A stretch of DNA of 64,000 bases, from positions 6,200,001 to 6,264,000 of the forward strand of contig OY783216.1 of NCBI GenBank assembly GCA_963678705.1, given 5' to 3'. The DNA comes from Panorpa germanica (lineage: Eukaryota; Arthropoda; Insecta; Mecoptera; Panorpidae). The first letter of the stretch is position 1; every line of letters begins with the position of its first letter. Below, one piece after another: positions 48,502 to 63,316 of the stretch. A model generated the notes under the pieces. That model was not told the DNA's origin and ran no database searches. It saw only the letters and a list, made by a program, of their open reading frames with translations. A program made the translations under genes and the position numbers.

Positions 48502-49337
48502 CTGAAAACGGATTTAAACTAGATACACTCATATTAATAAATATATTTATTTTATTAATATTTTTCTATGTAAAAATATTTAAAATATAACAAAAAAATA
48601 TTAGGTTTAGTGTACCTAGATATATCTAGCGACAGAACGATGTTATACCTGTTTTGAGACTTTATATATGGGTGTTTGGAAATAGAAGCGTTATGTAATT
48701 ATCTTGGTAATCCTTCAATTAAATGACAAAGCATAGCGACTCAAATCTGCGAGTATAATCAACTGCAAAAGTATTGCTCTTCTGAATATAAACTGTTTGA
48801 GTGGTGGAGTGGGGAGAGCACGGTTAAGTTAATAATCTCACTATTTCTAATTACATGGAATATAAATAATAAACCAATTTAATCTTTAATTGTAATGAAT
48901 TAATAAAAGTATCATTATATATAAAAATTTAAATATTTTTTGCATTTTAGACAAAATGATCAAGGCACCGATATCTCGAAAATAACCGATGTTCAGTAAA
49001 GTCCTTCTATAATGCGATTAATGTGTAACACGGAGCATGAAACAGTGTTATAAGAATATTTTTTAAGGAATATTTTTGCTAAGTATGGGCTTAGGATAAA
49101 GCCGCAATTAAAAAGGAAATATTTAAAATAGAATGCAAAGAAAACCACTAAAATTTTTGCTATTTAAATTTAGTATTTTCCTAAAATTTAGCACATTTAG
49201 CATTTCTCGGATTTTTGTCAGTTTTAAATTTATTCGAAAATTTCCACAAATTTTGCTGAAATATATAATTTTTTATTTTAGAATTTGAGGCGGTTTCAAC
49301 GACAAGGTCATGTTTGTCTAAAGTTATTTTATTTTAA
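48502..49337. other. intronic, no gene
   Basis: AT-rich DNA. Nothing recognised; 48177-48411 is likewise empty. Confidence 0.4.
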
Positions 49338-49760
49338 TTAAATTTTGTTTATTAAGTTTATATAAATTAGGAATTCGAGCACTCTTTGAATTCCTTCTGG
49401 ATTGTCTGAAAGTATGTCCTTTAGTTCACCACTGATGCTGTGTTTGGTTTGTTGAGTTTGATATTGTGGACAGGTTACTAGTAGATGATGGACTGTTATT
49501 TGCGTCTGACAGTTGCTGCACTGTGAAGCTGTTTTTTACTCATACTCAGTGTTGATGCGTCAACCTCGTATGTCCTGTTCGTAGTCTGAAGATGGCTTTT
49601 TCAAATCCTTTCTCCGTTCCTAAATCAATCTCAATTTGTTGCTACTTATTTGCGTCGAGCTCTGGATTTGAATTTGCTTCATACCCTTTTTATACCATTC
49701 TATAAACTTTTCCTCTCTCTACTCTTTTCTGCCATGTGAACAATGCAGAATAAGTGGTAT
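49338..49760 (-). pseudogene. non-LTR retrotransposon fragment: RNase H end and C-terminal zinc knuckle
   Basis: The minus strand encodes KGFEKAIFRLRTGHTRLTHQ, a stop, then KTASQCSNCQTQITVHHLLV, TCPQYQTQQTKHSISGELKD and ILSDNPEGIQRVLEF, ending at a TAA near 49338. The RLRTGHTRLTH motif followed by CxxC...H...C is the known end of ORF2 in RNase-H-bearing insect non-LTR elements. Stops and frame changes make it dead. Different lineage from the fragments at 1 and 8490, and from 25200. Confidence 0.82.
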
Positions 49761-51015
49761 ATAACCCAATTGACATCACTCAATTTTCTAAGAGTTTTCA
49801 TTGATATAAAATTCTTTGAAAGAACTGGTAAAGCAGACTAAAATAATTTATGTTACCAGTATCCCATCTATTGTTTCTATTCCACATATCATATCCACTT
49901 GTTATCACTGCACTCTGCTAAGCGTTATCACCGCTTTCGCTGGATCATTGCCTTTCATTGCTAGCTATTAATACCATTTCGTTTGATACCAACGCATACT
50001 CGTACGTTTTAATTTATTAATTTATAACGTCTAATCTCTCTGCATGCGTTTCACTCTTTTTTTTATTTGTACATATGGATGTGTATTTGTCATGTAATTT
50101 GCTTAATACTGATAATCTTATTATACCGTGTTACTAATATTGGGGTGTCATAATTCTTTTGTTAAACATATTTGCCGCCAGATGTGCTGTCAATCATTGC
50201 TTGTTATATATCAACATAATATGTTTATGGTACAATCATAGGCGTCCGTATGGGGGAGATATTCTCCCTCTGACAGATTCTATTCGATGAATTCTGAACG
50301 ATATCATTTGTACAGTATACAATTGTACACATTGCCCCCTTGTTGGAATTTTTCTATGGAAGCCAATGGTAATGTTTTACATAAGGTACTGAATACTGTA
50401 AAAGTTTCATGTATGTACATGTTATTTCCTTATTTATCTGTAATTATTCATATATTGATTAAGCATCGTGTTCAATCACCATTGACGTTGTATGTCACAT
50501 GACAACACTGGCTGGAAACGGAAGCTATCGCAATTTAACATATAGTTCGTTTGATTAATGGGCATCATGTCTTTAAATTACAGTCGCGTATATCAAGGGC
50601 AGTGCCGTATTCAACCTCGTGGAGGCTCCTAGCTCAAAAATTTGATAGACGATGTTTTTTAAATATAGAAACAATTTAGTTAGGTTTATCAAATCAGTCT
50701 AATGGTTAATATAGGATTGATAGGCATAAAGCTAGAGCCAATTAAAAATTGGAGGCCTTATATATGTTATAGCTAGAATTGATATCAAATACCATGGTTA
50801 TCAGACTAAAATAAAGCAGGTACTATTGTTATAGCTAATTTATTGTTTTTGTAACGTAATCTTTTCAAAAATAGTGTTGCACTTTTGCAAAAAGTTGAAG
50901 TATCAACTTGTGTTTACTAAAACAGTGTAATTTTTTGAATTTTCTGCACTGTTTATATAAGAAGTCTTTTAATATTATCTGGCTTCCACGTTACTGTGAT
51001 ATTATTGGGTGATAC
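49761..51015. other. intronic, no gene
   Basis: AT-rich DNA. The ORF at 50287-50502 has no domain. Confidence 0.4.
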
Positions 51016-51400
51016 GCAAGAGCCTACGAAAACCGAAGAGTAACCTAGAATTAGATATCGCATAAAATAGTAATCCAGTAAAAAAATTGGTGAAGTGCCC
51101 TATTTAGTGACGTTTCTATCACTATTGCAATTCAATTATAGTTCTCATCAACTTTATCTTAATTTGTATTCCGGCAGTTGGAGTGGTTCTGCCATTTGTA
51201 GCCGATAAAATAGACAATTCATATGAGCGACTGTGAGCAACTGAACTATAAATGAACTCTTTCATGACAAAAAAATCATACGCATCTTCAATATGATGTC
51301 AAAGTGACTCCAATATGTTTACTTGGAAATGTGTAGTTAATAAATTATTTTAGACAAAACAACAAATAGACAGGTGCGCACAAAGGCACAGCGCATGCAC
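51016..51400. repeat. repeat L interrupted by an inserted family H copy
   Basis: 51016-51074 (GCAAGAGCCTACGAAAACCG ...) and 51360-51400 (AACAAATAGACAGGTGCGCA, CAAAGGCACAGCGC) match consecutive parts of the uninterrupted L copy at 33896-33990. Between them sits an H element (51075-51326) and about 30 bases of other sequence. Confidence 0.6.
51075..51326 (+). mobile_element. MITE family H, copy 2
   Basis: Left CCAGTAAAAAAATTGGTGAA, right TGACTCCAATATGTTTACTTGG; body collinear with 53588-53837 (GTGACGTTTCTATCACTATT, CATACGCATCTTCAATATGA). Confidence 0.88.
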
Positions 51401-51947
51401 TATAGCTCTAGAAGTGAATCTGCATTTCCCTCAAATACAAAATAAACTTCAAACCAAAAGACATTGTCAAATGTTGTAAGCAACAAAGCTTAAGTATAAT
51501 TTTATGATAAAATGAACATTGTGATTCTAAAAGTTAAGCATCTAAAAGTTGTATGAAGTAAGAAATACGTGCCAACAAAATTAGTTACGAAATAACAGGG
51601 GTTATTCGTACGTATATGGATCGTACGACGTATAGGAGTTGCTAGTACTTAGTGTTCTGTCTGTCTTCTATGCAGGGGTTTGAAACCCTTTCGAACACTA
51701 GCATCAGTAAATAAATATATATCTTTTAATAACCTATGAGAATTTACACGCTATCAACCTAATGATATTAAATAAATTTTATGACACTAAACTACTGGCT
51801 TGTGAGTAGTGGATCCAGTGATCCACTTCCTCCTACTTTAAATTATAATTGTATGGATACTTATATACTTTTATATTTTAATTGATCGGTATTTTTATTG
51901 GGAATAAGTCTGTGAGCACCCGTTTCTTGAGTGTGATACATTTTGCA

Positions 51948-51953
<6 letters not shown>

Positions 51954-52021
<68 letters not shown>
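51954..52021. repeat. (TA)n microsatellite
   Basis: Uninterrupted tract of about 68 bases. The preceding stretch 51401-51953 is AT-rich with nothing recognised. Confidence 0.99.
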
Positions 52022-52022
<1 letters not shown>

Positions 52023-53032
52023 CATTTTGTAATTCTATTTTACAATTGTCTAAATATTTAAATAGTTCACTATAATTAATTTTGAATCACTTAACAAAAA
52101 TTTAGTATTAACAGGAAAAGTTTTAATCACATCTAATATTTCACTATTAAATTTTGATCTTTGTAAACTATAATTTATGCATTCAAATATAATATGATAT
52201 AAAGTTCCTAATTCGACACATTGGCTTTTTGTACAGGTGAGCTGGGGATTAAATTATTAGGTCTAGTACGTTAGCAATTTGAGGTTTTTATAATTGGAAA
52301 TAATAAAGTTTATCATGTGTTCAAGAAAATAGTAGAGTATAGAATTGAATGTGAATCAACACCCAAAACAAAGTGGGCTACAGAAAATATTAACCAAAAA
52401 ACTCAATAATAAAAGAGCTGTATCGACTATGAATTTTGAAAGAAGTCGTGAAATTTGTATTACATAATTTATAGATAACCAATATCAATTGATTGGATAT
52501 AGTCGGTGGTTTGAAGTTCATCATATGTATCTGCACGACTTCGCTGCTGCCAGTGCGACAGTGCTGATTACATTAACAAGCTTGGGAAAGGTTGGCGCGA
52601 TCTTCTTCATACAAATATATCAGTTCTTTTCGGATTCAGAAGGTCAGAAAAGAACAGACATAGTCGTGTGACGTAAACCGCATCAGTGTGAGAGAAGCTG
52701 TGGGTTGGGAACCACTGTTCTAATTCATAATACCCAAAGTATCCGTAGATCATTAGCATTTCAAAAGCGACCAAGAAAACGCACAAAGTAGAACACGAAA
52801 TGAAGGGTTGTAATAGGAAGGAGAGGGGAAAGAGGTAGTAGAGATCGTTGGATACAAATCTACCCTTTAAACGTTTCTAACCAATCTCTAATTTACCCTA
52901 AACCTCCATTTGTAAAGGGCTTTTACACGCATACTATTTACAAATAATGTTTCAATATAGAGAGATATGTATATACACAGAATTCAGAGGTTAGAATTCT
53001 ACTTTACCGACTCTTCTCAGAGAAAAGTTATA
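52022..53032. other. intronic, no gene; possible hAT right end at 52717
   Basis: GGTTGGGAACCACTG at 52703-52717 is a common hAT right terminus (inverse of CAGTGGTTCCCAACC). No partner left end was found. The GC-richer stretch 52485-52717 may be its interior; the ORF there has no recognised domain. Confidence 0.35.
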
Positions 53033-53088
53033 TTCTACATACGATTGTCCTTATTGTATATCGTTACAGGACAATCGCACGTAGGATT
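53033..53088. repeat. short hairpin
   Basis: CTACATACGATTGTCCT and AGGACAATCGCACGTAG pair with two mismatches around a ~16-base loop. Arms are about 20 bases, short for a pre-miRNA. Confidence 0.5.
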
Positions 53089-53587
53089 TGACTTCAATCT
53101 GCTACCATAAAAGATACTATGTACTCAATATAGAGGATAGTATAGAAGAGAAGTAGGGTAGGGGGTGAGGTTTATAATACAATAAAGGGGGAGAATTATT
53201 TTGAATGCATATGTGAAGCCACAAAACTTAATCCAATTTAATATTGTAATTTACAATAATATTTAAACCATAAAAGTAATTGATATTATAATTAACAGAT
53301 TGTATTTTATTATTGAGCATTCATTTTATATGATTTGTTTATTGTTCTAGAATTATTTCTATTTTAAGACAGACTTGTTTATAGAGGTATTAACTGATAA
53401 AAGCAAAAGTGTAATGGATCGTAAATGCAGAGAAATTTGATGTTCTAATGTCTAATGTGTTATAAATTGATTTTTAATGGTTTATTTATGATAGTTGTTT
53501 ATTAATATAATTAATAAACATGATATGTACTTATGTGGAATGGTTATGGATAAATAATCAATCAGTTATACATTTTTATAATAAATT
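53089..53587. other. intronic, no gene
   Basis: AT-rich DNA. Nothing recognised. Confidence 0.4.
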
Positions 53588-53837
53588 CCCAGTAAACAAT
53601 TTGGTGCAGTGTCCTGTTTTGTGACGTTTCTATCACTATTTCACTTCAATTATAATTGGCATCAACTTTATCTACTACTATTTGTATTCCGACAGGTGGA
53701 GTAGTGTCGCCATTTGTAGCTATTAAAATAGACATTTTATTTGTACGACTGTTAGAAACTGAACTGTAAATGACCTCTTTCAAAAGTCATGCGCATCTTC
53801 AATATGATGGCGAAGTGACTCCAAAATGTTTACTGGG
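53588..53837 (+). mobile_element. MITE family H, reference copy
   Basis: CCCAGTAAACAATTTGGTGC to CCAAAATGTTTACTGGG: a 17-bp terminal inverted repeat with one mismatch. 250 bases, non-coding. Confidence 0.92.
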
Positions 53838-54317
53838 TTGTATTAAATGTAAATGTATTTTAGGGTAGTAGCTAGTATTATGTAAGTCTTTAAGTAAATA
53901 TCGAACCCAATAAAAATACCTATTGTTGTGATTAAACCAATCGGTATAAGGAATTACGATTAGATTTATTTGTTTAAAAATTATTGTTAGTTGAGAAAAT
54001 CTACTTTATATATCTGGTATAAACGCACAGTAATTGATGAATCGATCTCTTACAAGTGTCTTAGAGAAGGTACTTACATTGCGTAAGTGTTGAATATTGT
54101 GTTATTATTAATAATCATTTAATTTGTTGTGATATTCAGTTTTGTAATTATTGATCAAATTATTAAAAAAAAAATTATCAAAATATGTCGAGTCCGAATC
54201 GGAAAATCAACTTCATATTTTCAGAATAATTTGTTGTTATATACTTTAAAATTTATAAAGTTCTCCCAAAGTTGCTATAGCTTGTTTTTCAAATTCTCAC
54301 TTATACTATATTTTTCA

Positions 54318-54407
54318 TTGCTGAGTTATACTTTATTTTTCAATGCTCAGTTATACTTTATTTAAGCTAACCTTAACCTATACTAACCTTAAGTATAACT
54401 GAGCATT
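54318..54407. repeat. direct repeat plus perfect 17-bp hairpin
   Basis: ATTGCTGAGTTATACTTTAT and CAATGCTCAGTTATACTTTA are near-identical tandem units. The second forms a perfect inverted pair, AATGCTCAGTTATACTT (54342-54358) with AAGTATAACTGAGCATT (54391-54407). Flanks 53838-54317 and 54408-55177 are otherwise ordinary intron. Confidence 0.85.
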
Positions 54408-55162
54408 ACAAACCGTTATACTTAAGGTTTAATATTTTGGCAAAGATCGAGCAGAGTTACATAACAAAAAATGAAACCGATGTATTTTGCTTGGTTAAGC
54501 TACATACTGGAATAAAAATGAGTGTTGTCCAACGAAATTATCAACAAAGGTTTATAGCAAACTTAAGTTAACTGTGAATAAAAAATCGACACTTGGTTAT
54601 CTTAGGAATATATTTTTTTAGAACATTTTTAGCACGAGTATAACTTAAAAGTGCTTAAATATATTTGGTATGTTCAATAAACATATTTTATGTCGCCCGC
54701 TTTTTATACTCGTACTTACTCGTTGGTAAGACAATATTTAGTGGAATATAAATTGTTAAACCTGCACACAGTTAATATCAATGAGTCACATACTAAAATA
54801 GCAATAATCCCAATTACCCAATTACAGTATCTCTCTTAGTTTGCATAATAAAGTCAACGTGTAACTAAATGCAAACATAAAGACTTTAAAATAGGGGTGC
54901 AACAAAGCGCGGGGTAGCGCAACGCTGAGCAGGCAATCCCTCCTATAAATTACCCTCGTAAATAAAAAAAGGTGCATTTGCACTCACTATGATCGAAACA
55001 TTTAATACCATTTTAATCCAGTAGGCGGCGCTAGCATCACCCTAACGAGTGGCTTTTTCAAATAGTCTTTTGTAAACCCAATATGTCAAGGCGGAACAAA
55101 TAGGGACTTCATCAGTGTTATAAAGGGGATGAAGATCCTGGTTTAAATTACTGTATAATTCA

Positions 55163-57734
<2,572 letters not shown>

Positions 57735-57865
57735 ATAGCTTACCACAAGCTAATTCTAAAGGTAATTTCTACTTCTTATATAAAAACTGTTTTACAATAG
57801 AAGTTTAACACTTTCTAGCTTGCTACAAAATAATTCCATGATTCATTTTCTACCTGGGTTCGCAC
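57735..57865. repeat. repeat family N, inverted copy
   Basis: TATAGCTTACCACAAGCTAA on the left and CTAGCTTGCTACAAAATAAT with CATTTTCTACCTG on the right; related to 17690-17850 and 43547-43598. Confidence 0.55.
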
Positions 57866-58722
57866 TTATAAATTAAAGAGCAAATTTTGTAATATGTAAA
57901 TTTAAGTTAATTACTCTTTTTTAAAAGTGGGAGCTTTTTAAAGCTTTCAATAGATTTAAAAATATTGGCAATATGTTCTTTATTTTGTTGTATACTGTCA
58001 GTAGTTGAAATTTTCTTCATTTATTGGTTTACCTTAATCATAAAATTAACATGTTTCTTGGAAAACGTAGGATGGATGTGCAGAGTGACTTCTGGGTTAG
58101 AGAATTAAGTAAAGCATTAGCATGAAGTTTTCTTCAAGCTTTATGCACTGCAGTAACACTTTGGACAATGAATGCTATAATTATTCTTAATTAATTAAAT
58201 TGTTTTATGACGATTTTATGATGATCACTCTATAAGTTAAGCCATATGATTTTTATATATATTTTATGTTTCCATTAAAAAGCAATGCTTTTTATTGGAA
58301 CACGTAATTCAGATTTTTATATTTTTGAAAATTACATTAGTAGCGCCACTAAAACCACTGTACGTCGTAAACTAACGGTTGGAATGTCATGAAATTTTGA
58401 AACATATCGTTCGAAGATTGGTAGTATCTAAAAATCATATGGATTTGTCAATAGTGGTGCCATCTATATATAATCCTACAAACTTAATATATAATGTGTT
58501 ATTATATTTTGGGTATATTACAGCAGGTTAAAACTCATAATATTAGTTAGACTTAGTTTAGATGCTAGATTGTTGTAAGGTAGAACAACAAGTTAGTAGT
58601 TAGTGGAATAGAAAGCATCCTTACTAGGAGATGAAAAGCCTTTGTACTTTCGTCGTCTAAAGAAGATAAACTTACAAGACATATTAGAAGATATTGCCTT
58701 GTGTGAATTAAAACGTCGATAA
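57866..58722. other. no gene seen
   Basis: AT-rich DNA with a short block near 58340-58470 containing GTAGCGCCACTAAAACCACT. Unassigned. Confidence 0.4.
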
Positions 58723-58918
58723 TATATTTTAATTTTAATTTAAGGTTTTAACCTTAAATGTAATTTTGAACTTGTGAAATCATGCGTCATCAGTAATATA
58801 ATTAATTTAAAAATAATTACTATCTTTATTTAATTTAAATATATTTCTCAAGATGAAATTTACATTTAAGTTTAAAACCTTAAATTAGCATTAGAACTTA
58901 GTGAGTGGGAATGGGGTT
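58723..58918 (+). repeat. repeat family D, copy with right terminus
   Basis: AATTTTAATTTAAGGTTTTA and AATCATGCGTCATCAGTAAT match 14187-14320. The right end TTAGTGAGTGGGAATGGGGTT is followed by TA (58919-58920). Internal AAGGTTTTAACC is palindromic. Confidence 0.82.
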
Positions 58919-59502
58919 TAACACAACTAAATTACAACTAAAAAATATAAAATAAAATAGAAAAGAGAAATGAAAACACAACTCAGCTTTCATTAAACGT
59001 CTAAATCAACTCTCATTTCCAATATCTTGGACATTAGTGTGTAATTTTTCAGCAGCATCTTTACGGGGAGCGGGGAACAGGGTGGTTTCTGTTCACGTGG
59101 AAGAGCTTGGACCTTACAAGGTTTTCAATGGGGATATTTCGTTCACACAAATAGAACCGTTGGCCCAACATTGGGTAGAGGGTTGCTGCAAAGAATCTAT
59201 CTCTAGGGACTCAGTACTCGTAGACTCGTAGCAAGGGTGGGGTGGAAAGTGACGGTAGGAGGCTGGTATATTGAAAATAACAAATATATACACACTTCCG
59301 ATACTAAAAATTATTTCTGCGTTTTTCGTCTGGTCAGCAAATATGTTTTTATTGTATCAAAAAATGGGCTTTACTTTTTTAGATGTGAAGCTAGATGAAG
59401 TGCTATAGACGTACACTGTCAATTTAAAATAGAAGCGATATTAAATTATACACAAAATATTTATTAGAGATATTAAAATATACGAGTACTATTATTTCTA
59501 AT
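58919..59502. other. no gene seen
   Basis: AT-rich except for a GC-richer segment 59055-59260. The 64-codon ORF at 59037-59231 has no recognised domain. Confidence 0.4.
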
Positions 59503-59880
59503 GCCGGTTTCACACCAGAGAGACAGTTCAATAAAACACGAACAAAAACACCAATGTTTACACCAAAGAGACAGTTCTCAAAACATTTTTGTCTTTAAAA
59601 ACTGTTTTTAGTAAACAAAACACATTACAATCTGGAGTCGGTAAGATCAAAAGAAAACACGTTTGTGATTGTTTTTTAGTCTGCTGGTTTGAACACGCAG
59701 TTTTGTTTTTTGTGAACATTTGCGCTTGTCAGTTGTTGTTTATCATGTTTATAATTTTTATGAGACACACAGAAAAATACTAAAAACAAAACCAGTCTGT
59801 TCAGTGTGAACAGTCTGTTTTCGAAAAACAAAACATGTTTTTGTTTTGTTATTTCACAGAAAAACTGTTTCAAAACTGTT
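59503..59880 (+). repeat. repeat family E, longest copy
   Basis: Starts GCCGGTTTCACACCAGAGAG; ends AAAACTGTTTCAAAACTGTT. Contains a short internal duplication of the AGAGACAGTTC motif (59519 and 59567). The ORFs on both strands at 59589-59873 are inside it. Confidence 0.9.
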
Positions 59881-61559
59881 AATACACATACAAAACAGAT
59901 AATATAGAATGTAGAGATAGAAAACTAGATAAAACTAGAAGAAAAAAGTAATTTAAGATTGTCTTAAAGTCTATTGCATCTAGATACAATTGATATCGCG
60001 TGGTATCTAAAAGAAAATAATTTAAAAAAGGTTTCCTATCAATTCCGAAAATATTATTTGTATATTTCTGACACGAAACACAAAAAATGGGATGTTACCT
60101 TACATTACCTTACATGTAATATTTTCATAATTTATATATCACCTAAAAGGTAAATAAGTATACTTTATTACCATTTAATTCTCAAAAAGAGTTTATTAAA
60201 TTTCTGTAATCATTTAAACACGTTTTAAAAAGCTTAAGAGAAAAAAGTACATTTATTTTTCTAAACACAATAAAATAGGTTACAAAACGTTGTCTTTTGG
60301 GTAAATAATAATGAATATATTAATGAAAATCACGCACAGGAGTCCACAAAGTCATAAGCTTGGTGACAAAAGGTCACAAAAAATATATTAAGACTAAAGA
60401 CAATTATTTTTTTCACCACAGGAAGATAGGTGTCTATTATGATCCTATCTTTTGCAATGTTTCCACATAAAAAACCATTTTCTTTCAAATGAAAACAATC
60501 TATTGTGTGACAAGACGTGACAAGGGAGATTAAAAACGTAATTTATGGATGGCCCCTACCAGGTAACTCTTGTTATGTTAAATAAACCTTAAATACATGT
60601 AACTGTGTTTAATTTCATATGTAATGCAGTAGAGGTACCACATAGGTTTCATATTTTCTCTCAGTTCCTTACGTCGCAGCTTATTTCAACTCATTAAAGA
60701 CCAATATCTCACACAACCGAGATATTGGTTACACCATAACTTCTCTCTCAAGCATAAAACTTTTTAAAAAACTTTTTCTATATATTGTAAGACATTTTTT
60801 TCCGTTGCTATATCAAAGTTATCATCTTCTTCTTATTCTTCTAAATTTCATAAAGTGTCAAAAAGTATCTTCTTCAATATAATATTATAGTATGTGTATG
60901 AGTGTCATAAGATACAATATCATTTTGCAAAACTATACTAAGACATTGAAAATATAATATACAAGAAAATGGAGAACACATAAAATCGAAAACACACACT
61001 ACAGAATACTCTGGAAAGGGATCTTAGATCCTTGGGAGTCTGTGAACAGGATAAAAATCTCTTGTATGTAGGGAGGCTGTACAAAATCTTGTAGAGAGGA
61101 GATATTTTTAGAATGGTTATAGATGTTGTGGAAATATGGCCTGTATATAGAGGTAAAACATTGTCGTCTTCGTGAACAGATGAGAATGGAGGACATGCTT
61201 TGAATTTCAATTCGTTATATTACATGTGTCATCTCGTTGTTTGAATACAGTGTTATGTTGTATGCCAATAAATCCTGTTGTCTTTTAGCTGGTGAAAACA
61301 CTGGGGTTATATTTCTGCGTTTGAATGATGTGTTACATAGAAATCTGCGAGTTGAGGAAAATAAAGTGAATATCATTTTGATTCCGTTTAGAAATTATTT
61401 GGATGGAAAGAGCTAAATGGTATTTTAAAAATATGGATGTATAATTCTTCTATAGATAACGTTAAAATGTTTTCTACACAGATTTTAGTTTTATTTTATT
61501 TCTCGATTAGGATGCAGTGAGATTTCAAATTGTACTAAGTTATATCTTTCAAATCTTGT
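59881..61559. other. no gene seen; family K piece at 60504-60558
   Basis: AT-rich DNA. 60504-60558 (TGTGTGACAAGACGTGACAA ... AACGTAATTTATGGATGGCC) belongs to repeat K. Overlapping minus-strand ORFs at 60938-61210 show no domain. Confidence 0.45.
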
Positions 61560-61916
61560 TCAAATAAAAATATGTGAAATAATTACAATTACTATTTTTA
61601 ATAACAGTTAGTATAATAGAAATTGTTTTTACTTTTATATTTTTCAAAAACTGATATTAAAATTCTTTTAAAAGTAATTGCTACTGTATTTTAACAAATT
61701 GTCACATTTTGGAGGTTATAATATAATATAGTTTTTCTTAATTGAATATTTTTAATTTAAAACAGTGGACCTTGCAAGGTTCTAAAAAAACTAAGAAAAC
61801 TTAAAAAATAAATAAAAATAAAAATGGTACTGTGAATGACTACGCGTATTGCCATATGGTAAACAATTTAAATTAAATACAAAATAAAATTATAGCAGTG
61901 AGTGGGAATGATTCTT
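61560..61916 (+). repeat. repeat family C, 5'-truncated copy
   Basis: From ATAAAAATATGTGAAATAATT through ACTACGCGTATTGCCATATG to the right terminus GCAGTGAGTGGGAATGATTCTT. Confidence 0.88.
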
Positions 61917-62644
61917 AAGTGCTTCCAAATAGTAGCTTCTCCTTACTCAACTAATAATTAGATGACCAGACGCAGTACCTAAATAGCTTACAAACTGCGT
62001 GAAATTTCAGTATTGATTCATTTATGTTTTATAAATATAAAATCCAGAGCGGGATGGGGTACATATGCTCTGGATTACCATATCAAAATAAAAGTTATAT
62101 CCATTTACATCATCATAATGATATATTTATTTATTTCATAATATTTTTCAAATTTGAACCCATAATTCAAACTTTCCTGTACCACAAAACCAACGCACAC
62201 TTTTTTTTAAAACCACCTGACATTATAAAAGGGGCTCACAAATCATTTTACAGAGGATTCAAACATTTCTACAGCCTATTAATAAAAATTTTAACCAGAT
62301 TTATTTTTAAATATGAAACAGACATGTTCTGCTACTCACTCACACCACTACACCCCCTTCTACCCACCCACAGTGGGACAAACATACAATAAGTTATCGG
62401 GGACAAAATCCAAGCATTGACATGTCATGAAATATTTGGGTAAAAATATTACACTGCTAGAAATTTTGTTTCTTCTTACTGGTAAAGGTATTTTGATTCC
62501 ATAGGTAGGAGTGCTTGCAGTCTTGTAATGATAGGAGTAGTTGAGCATATATTAATGAGAGGAAGTGATACAACTAGTCGAAAACGGTTTCATCAATAAT
62601 TTTTGAGAGGTAGGTAATTGTATAAGAATCTTTCGTAAATATTT

Positions 62645-62688
62645 TGGCGGCCTTAGGGGGTGGCAAGCAGGGCAACCGCCCGGTCTGG
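62645..62688 (-). repeat. hAT MITE right-end fragment
   Basis: GGCGGCCTTAGGGGGTGGCA then GGGCAACCGCC is the inverse of the right end of the 36684 element. The terminal CAGG is lost. Flanks 61917-62644 and 62689-63236 show nothing else, apart from an A-run at 63105-63122. Confidence 0.75.
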
Positions 62689-63236
62689 AGACTTATATAA
62701 AATATTGAGTAGGAACAAAATAGATCTTCGAATTTTTTTACATTTAAATTTATTTATATTGTGATCTGTCCTATCGCAATAGTATCTATTTATTATTTGG
62801 CTATAGCAGTCTTTATATTTAAACGTTCTGTAAACTGTAGTTGCGATTTTTTAAAATTATTTTTCATTTTTTTTTAACTGCGTTTGTCCACATTATTATA
62901 AATAACACAGAGTACGGATTTTCTAGATTTTTAAAAAAAATATCGCGCCCCTCGTTGACTGATACAAGGGGGTTTTATTTAGGGGTTGGTATGCGTTATT
63001 CCGCGTGTTTACTTCATCGGGTTTACGACTAATCCAGAGAATTAAACATTTGATATATATCAGGTCGCTTTAGTAGCGTATACCGGAGTAGCAGCTCCCT
63101 CCCTCAAAAAAAAAAAAAAAAACAGATATTTAAAATGAAAAAGTTGTATGTATGTGTAGGGATGCAGGAAAACTAGTGCACAGTAATAACACAAATACTT
63201 AAAGGAAGAAAATATTGATAATGCAATGACGTTATG

Positions 63237-63316
63237 ACATGATTTCACAAGTTCAAAATTAGATTTAAGGTTTAAACTTTAAATTAAAACTAAAGACAGG
63301 GAGTGGGAATGTGGCC
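63237..63316 (-). repeat. repeat family D, inverted end fragment
   Basis: ATGATTTCACAAGTTCAAAA through TTTAAGGTTTAAACTTTAAA to GGGAGTGGGAATGTGGCC, followed by TA. It is the reverse complement of the first ~75 bases of the D copy at 14187. Confidence 0.82.

Noticed and set aside
59589..59873. ORFs on both strands
   Set aside because: Both lie within repeat E and reflect its AAAACA/TGTTTT content.
62024..62392. 122-codon ORF, the longest in the window
   Set aside because: AT-rich, low-complexity product without a domain, signal or splice context; length is within chance for 64 kb of six frames.
63060..63123. Possible SINE tail (GC-richer block ending in A18)
   Set aside because: No A/B box or tRNA-like head could be made out, and no second copy occurs in the window.
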